From Cichorium intybus (taxonomy: Eukaryota; Streptophyta; Magnoliopsida; Asterales; Asteraceae): DNA of 64,000 nt. Made by a program: the position numbers and the translations under genes. The notes under the pieces were generated by a model. The model was given only the letters and a program-made list of their open reading frames with translations. It did no database searches and was not told where the DNA came from. Numbering within the stretch: position 1 is the stretch's first letter; every line of letters begins with the position of its first letter. The stretch is taken from assembly GCA_023525715.1 (NCBI GenBank), contig CM042013.1, forward strand, positions 81,134,994-81,198,993, given 5' to 3'. Positions 61,156 through 64,000 of this stretch are shown in pieces.

Positions 61156-63440
61156 ATGGACTTAGACTTTCTTGGTCTATATGACATAGTTAATATGCTC
61201 GAGGACATGTTCCAAAAGTGGGTTAGGCAAGAACAAAGCAAGATCATGAAAGACCTTGTAGAGTATAAGCTGGAGGAAATAGATAGTGGCATTGTTCATG
61301 TCCTTAAGATCGAGACATACATTGACAAGCTGGAAAGACTTAGTTTCCTATCAGTCGGGAGTTGGGTACCAGTATTATCCTTAACTTTTTGACAAGCTCA
61401 TACGATCTGTTGATACAGATCTATAGGATGGGAAATATGGATAAGTCTATAATGGAAATGCATGGCATGTTAATGAATTATGAGTCTTACATGGGCATAC
61501 ATGGATACTCCAGTTCAACTACTTTTAAATCGGCTCATGTGGAAAGAGATGTCAAGAAGAAACGACCTAGGGCAACGGTAAGCCAAATTTAAGATGTCTC
61601 AAACTAGGAATTCTCAGGATGAGACATGTTTCAACCAAAACCAAGAAAAATGGAAGATGATTAAGACATTTCATGAAGTAGTTAAAAGCCAAAGAGTTTA
61701 GAACCTCATGTATATCTAAACTTCATAGTATATCAACTTCTAATTCTTAATTCCTTGATACATGGTGTGTACTAATATTTACGCTGGTATGCAAGGACTG
61801 ATGGAAAGTAGAAAGCTGAAGCATAGGATCTTAACCTGATCATGAGATACAGAAATGTTGTTGTTACAAGGATCGAGGATTACAAGCTCATGCTGACTAG
61901 TGGTGTTTAGTTAGATTATTAAAAGTTTTGCTACGCGCCAAAAATGGCACAAGACATTGTTTTAGTTTTTGCATTATTTGAGGAAATTTTGTTTTTCCCT
62001 TTTGATAATCAAAATAGTGATATTTTCCTTTATTTATAAGCATGGTTGTTTTATTTCAAAAAATTATCCTCATAATGGTTTATGTATGAATGTGTTTATT
62101 TGCATAAGTAGTAGTAATAATGTAATCTTAAATGTTGATTCATCTGAAAGTGTTTTTGGATAAATAAAGTTTGTGGCATTGGTGTCTTGGCCATATAAAC
62201 AAGAATCGCATCGCCAAGCTCCAAGCAGACAGGATCTTGGAATCATTTGACTTAAAGTCAGATGATGTATGTGAATCTTGATTAATTGGAAAGATGATGA
62301 AATTGCCATTCACATGGAGTTGTGAAAGAAGCGAGGATTTGTTGGAACTTATCCACACAGATGTTTGTAGACCGTTTAGATCCGTTATAAGACACGATAA
62401 TCGATACTTCGATACATTTATTGATGATTTCAGCAGATATAGTTGCATTTATTCGAATAAACGTAATATGAAAACTTTAAAGTGTTCAAAGAGTTTCGAA
62501 ATAAAGTAGAAAATCAACTGAGCTAGAATATCTGAGTATTAAATTCTACAAACATCTTAGGAACTGTGACACAGTTTCACAGTTATCTCCTCTCGGAACA
62601 CCTCATTGTTATGGTGTGTCTGAAATAAGAAATCAAACATTATTAAATAAGATTCGATCCATGATGATTCGAGCTACACTTACAATTAGTTTCGAAGGGT
62701 TATGCCCTAGAAACAACAACCTACATCTTAAACCTTGTACCAACTAAGAAGTTTGCAAAGACACCCTGTGAAATATGGAGTGGGGTGCGTCCCTCACTAG
62801 CACATGTGAAAGTTTTGGTTTGTGAAGTCTTCGTTCGTCGCGAAGCTCATGACATGCTTGAACCCAGATCGGAGAAGTGTCATTTCATTTATTATCATAG
62901 AAAGTCCTTTGGATACTTGTTTTACAAGCCTTCTGAGAACAAAAGTGTTTGTGGCTTGAAAGGGAGTTTTTCTGAGAGAGAGCTCATACCCAAAGAAGCT
63001 AGTGGGAGCAAGATTGATCTTGAAGAGATTCAAGAGTAAACCAATGAAGAACCTTTAATTGACAGTAGCACTCAACCAGAGGATTAGACTCCTGTTGATG
63101 AAACTAACATATCTCCACCTTTTCGCAGATACGATAGAGTTAGTCACCCTCTTGAGTTTTATGGTTTTCATATTACTGAAGGTGATGTACTGAAGGTGAT
63201 GTACTGAAGGTGATGCACTGATCAGTGATAATGAACTGGTTAGTGAGTATGAGCCATCTAACTACATGGAAACGGTAGGGGGCCTAGTGGTTGCCAAATA
63301 GAAAGAGGCCATGAAGAGCGACATTTAGTCCATGAATGATAACCAAGTTTGGAAATTGGTTGATCCTACACCTGGCCTTAAAACTAGGGGAGTAAGTAGA
63401 TCTTCAAAAAGAATATGTTTTCTTATAAAATCATGGTGTA
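61156..63440 (+). pseudogene. Copia polyprotein remnant (gag to RT start)
   Basis: Gag-like pieces first: YDIVNMLEDMFQKWVRQEQ (61180-61240), then KLERLSFLSVGSWVPVLSL with a frameshift into SYDLLIQIYRMGNMDKSI. A GAG-pre-integrase relic follows (HINKNRIAKLQADRILESFD near 62195-62250). The integrase start is KLPFTWSCERSEDLLELIHT, then DVCRPF and YFDTFIDDFSRY (62300-62450). The integrase C-terminal region is SLAHVKVLVCEVFVRREAHD, then SFGYLFYKPSENKS (62790-62960) and ERELIPKEASGSKIDLEEIQ. The RT opening VWKLVDPTPGLKT (63350-63390) is then cut off. Many stops. Related to the TNT1-94-like copia group. Confidence 0.85.
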
Positions 63441-63469
63441 CAAGCTATGTATTACTGGGTGTTTCAAGT

Positions 63470-63481
63470 TGGTATCAGAGC
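63470..63481 (+). other. Primer-binding site of a gypsy element
   Basis: TGGTATCAGAGC sits three bases after GGGTGTTTCA, an LTR end. Only about 15 bp of LTR-like sequence precede it before copia RT sequence, so the LTR has been lost at a junction near 63440-63455. Confidence 0.85.
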
Positions 63482-63690
63482 ATTGGTTTAAGTAAACTAG
63501 ACCTTGACTAGGGTCCTAGACTTAGACCATGACTTGAGAGTGGACTGGACTTTTAGTTGAAAGTTTTTATTGTTGTTTAATATTGTTGGTGATGGTGATA
63601 ATTGGTGATTATAAAACCTTTGAGATACTGTGGTATCAAAAAAGGATTCTTTTGGTGTATTAATTATTTTGTTGGACTTTTGTGATAAAG

Positions 63691-63945
63691 ATGGTGACTT
63701 TAAAGGCCAGTGGACGGGGTCGAGGCAGCGGGTCCCGAGGGGCTGGTACACAATCACAAGCATCAGTGAGGGGTCCTGAGGATGAAGGGCCACAACCAGA
63801 GATACCGGCAAATCTGGAGAAAATTATAGAGAATATTGTGACCCTTTTTCAACAAGTGATACCCACCATAATTCAACAAAAAGGTGGTGAAGGTCCTAAA
63901 GCCACAGGTGATAAAGTAGATATGATACATGATAGAGAGGGATAG
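63691..63945 (+). pseudogene. Gypsy gag N-terminus, partial
   Basis: ATG at 63691 opens a basic Gly/Arg-rich stretch (SGRGRGSGSRGAGTQSQA), then a helix (NLEKIIENIVTLFQQVIPTI), as at the start of plant gypsy gag. A stop at 63943 interrupts it and coding-like sequence continues beyond, so it is already damaged. The rest lies past the window edge. Confidence 0.6.
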
Positions 63946-64000
63946 GGTGACACTGGAGAGGCGGGAGGAAGTTGGGAGAAGTCCAAAAATGTCCGACCTA

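Noticed and set aside
62070..62448. Minus-strand frames of 79 and 102 aa
   Set aside because: Antisense to the decayed copia integrase, which has recognisable motifs on the plus strand.

Overview
This is a plant nuclear window, from a eudicot. The evidence is GT-AG introns, a complete seven-exon gene of the BIG BROTHER E3 ligase family, a captured SPL gene piece, and Ty1/copia, Ty3/gypsy, Helitron, Mutator-like, hAT and PIF/Harbinger remains. Asteraceae is possible from the style of the gypsy LTRs, but that is a guess. There are few host genes. I support three: a 68-aa small membrane-type protein (4334-4540, +), a 205-aa three-exon protein of unknown function (36073-37041, -) and the BIG BROTHER RING ligase (54339-58335, -). 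Nearly everything else is nested mobile DNA.

Layout. 1-3.9 kb: LTR debris and a small Mutator-type MITE. 4.3-4.6 kb: the small gene. 5.1-5.8 kb: two tandem MITE copies. 6.0-10.3 kb: a chain of elements separated by (TA)n tracts, namely a 2.05-kb terminal-inverted-repeat (TIR) element carrying an SPL gene piece, three related short Helitrons, and an imperfect palindrome of about 400 bp. 11.3-12.0 kb: a MITE. 12.2-25.7 kb: one 13.5-kb Mutator-like element (MULE) with TIRs of about 195 bp. It carries a GRF zinc-finger ORF at one end and a broken PB1-like/MuDR transposase gene at the other, and an 8.4-kb gypsy element is inserted in its middle. 25.9-31.9 kb: three more TIR elements bounded on both sides by (TA)n; one contains plant telomere-type repeats. 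32-36 kb: a 97-bp hairpin MITE, a gene-like pseudogene fragment and a Harbinger-type element. 37.3-39.9 kb: nested fold-back elements, one holding a 1.48-kb hAT-type insertion. 41.7-52.0 kb: a broken copia element on the minus strand, split by a 4.8-kb non-autonomous Tat-like LTR element with an intact 424-aa ORF, then abutted by a 3.1-kb gypsy LTR. 54.3-59.4 kb: the BIG BROTHER gene, with introns loaded with MITEs. 61-63.4 kb: a decayed copia element; from 63.4 kb the start of a gypsy element that runs off the window.

The strongest second-look signal is the repeated architecture of a TIR or fold-back element sitting exactly between two (TA)n tracts, with five unrelated elements in one window. 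Each of these holds its own kind of internal cargo or repeat: an SPL exon, a whole-element palindrome, palindromic 6-mer arrays, TACGTA arrays or TTTAGGG repeats. A related family with the same ends as one of them has perfect or near-perfect 9-bp target duplications elsewhere in the window, which links at least that one to the Mutator superfamily.
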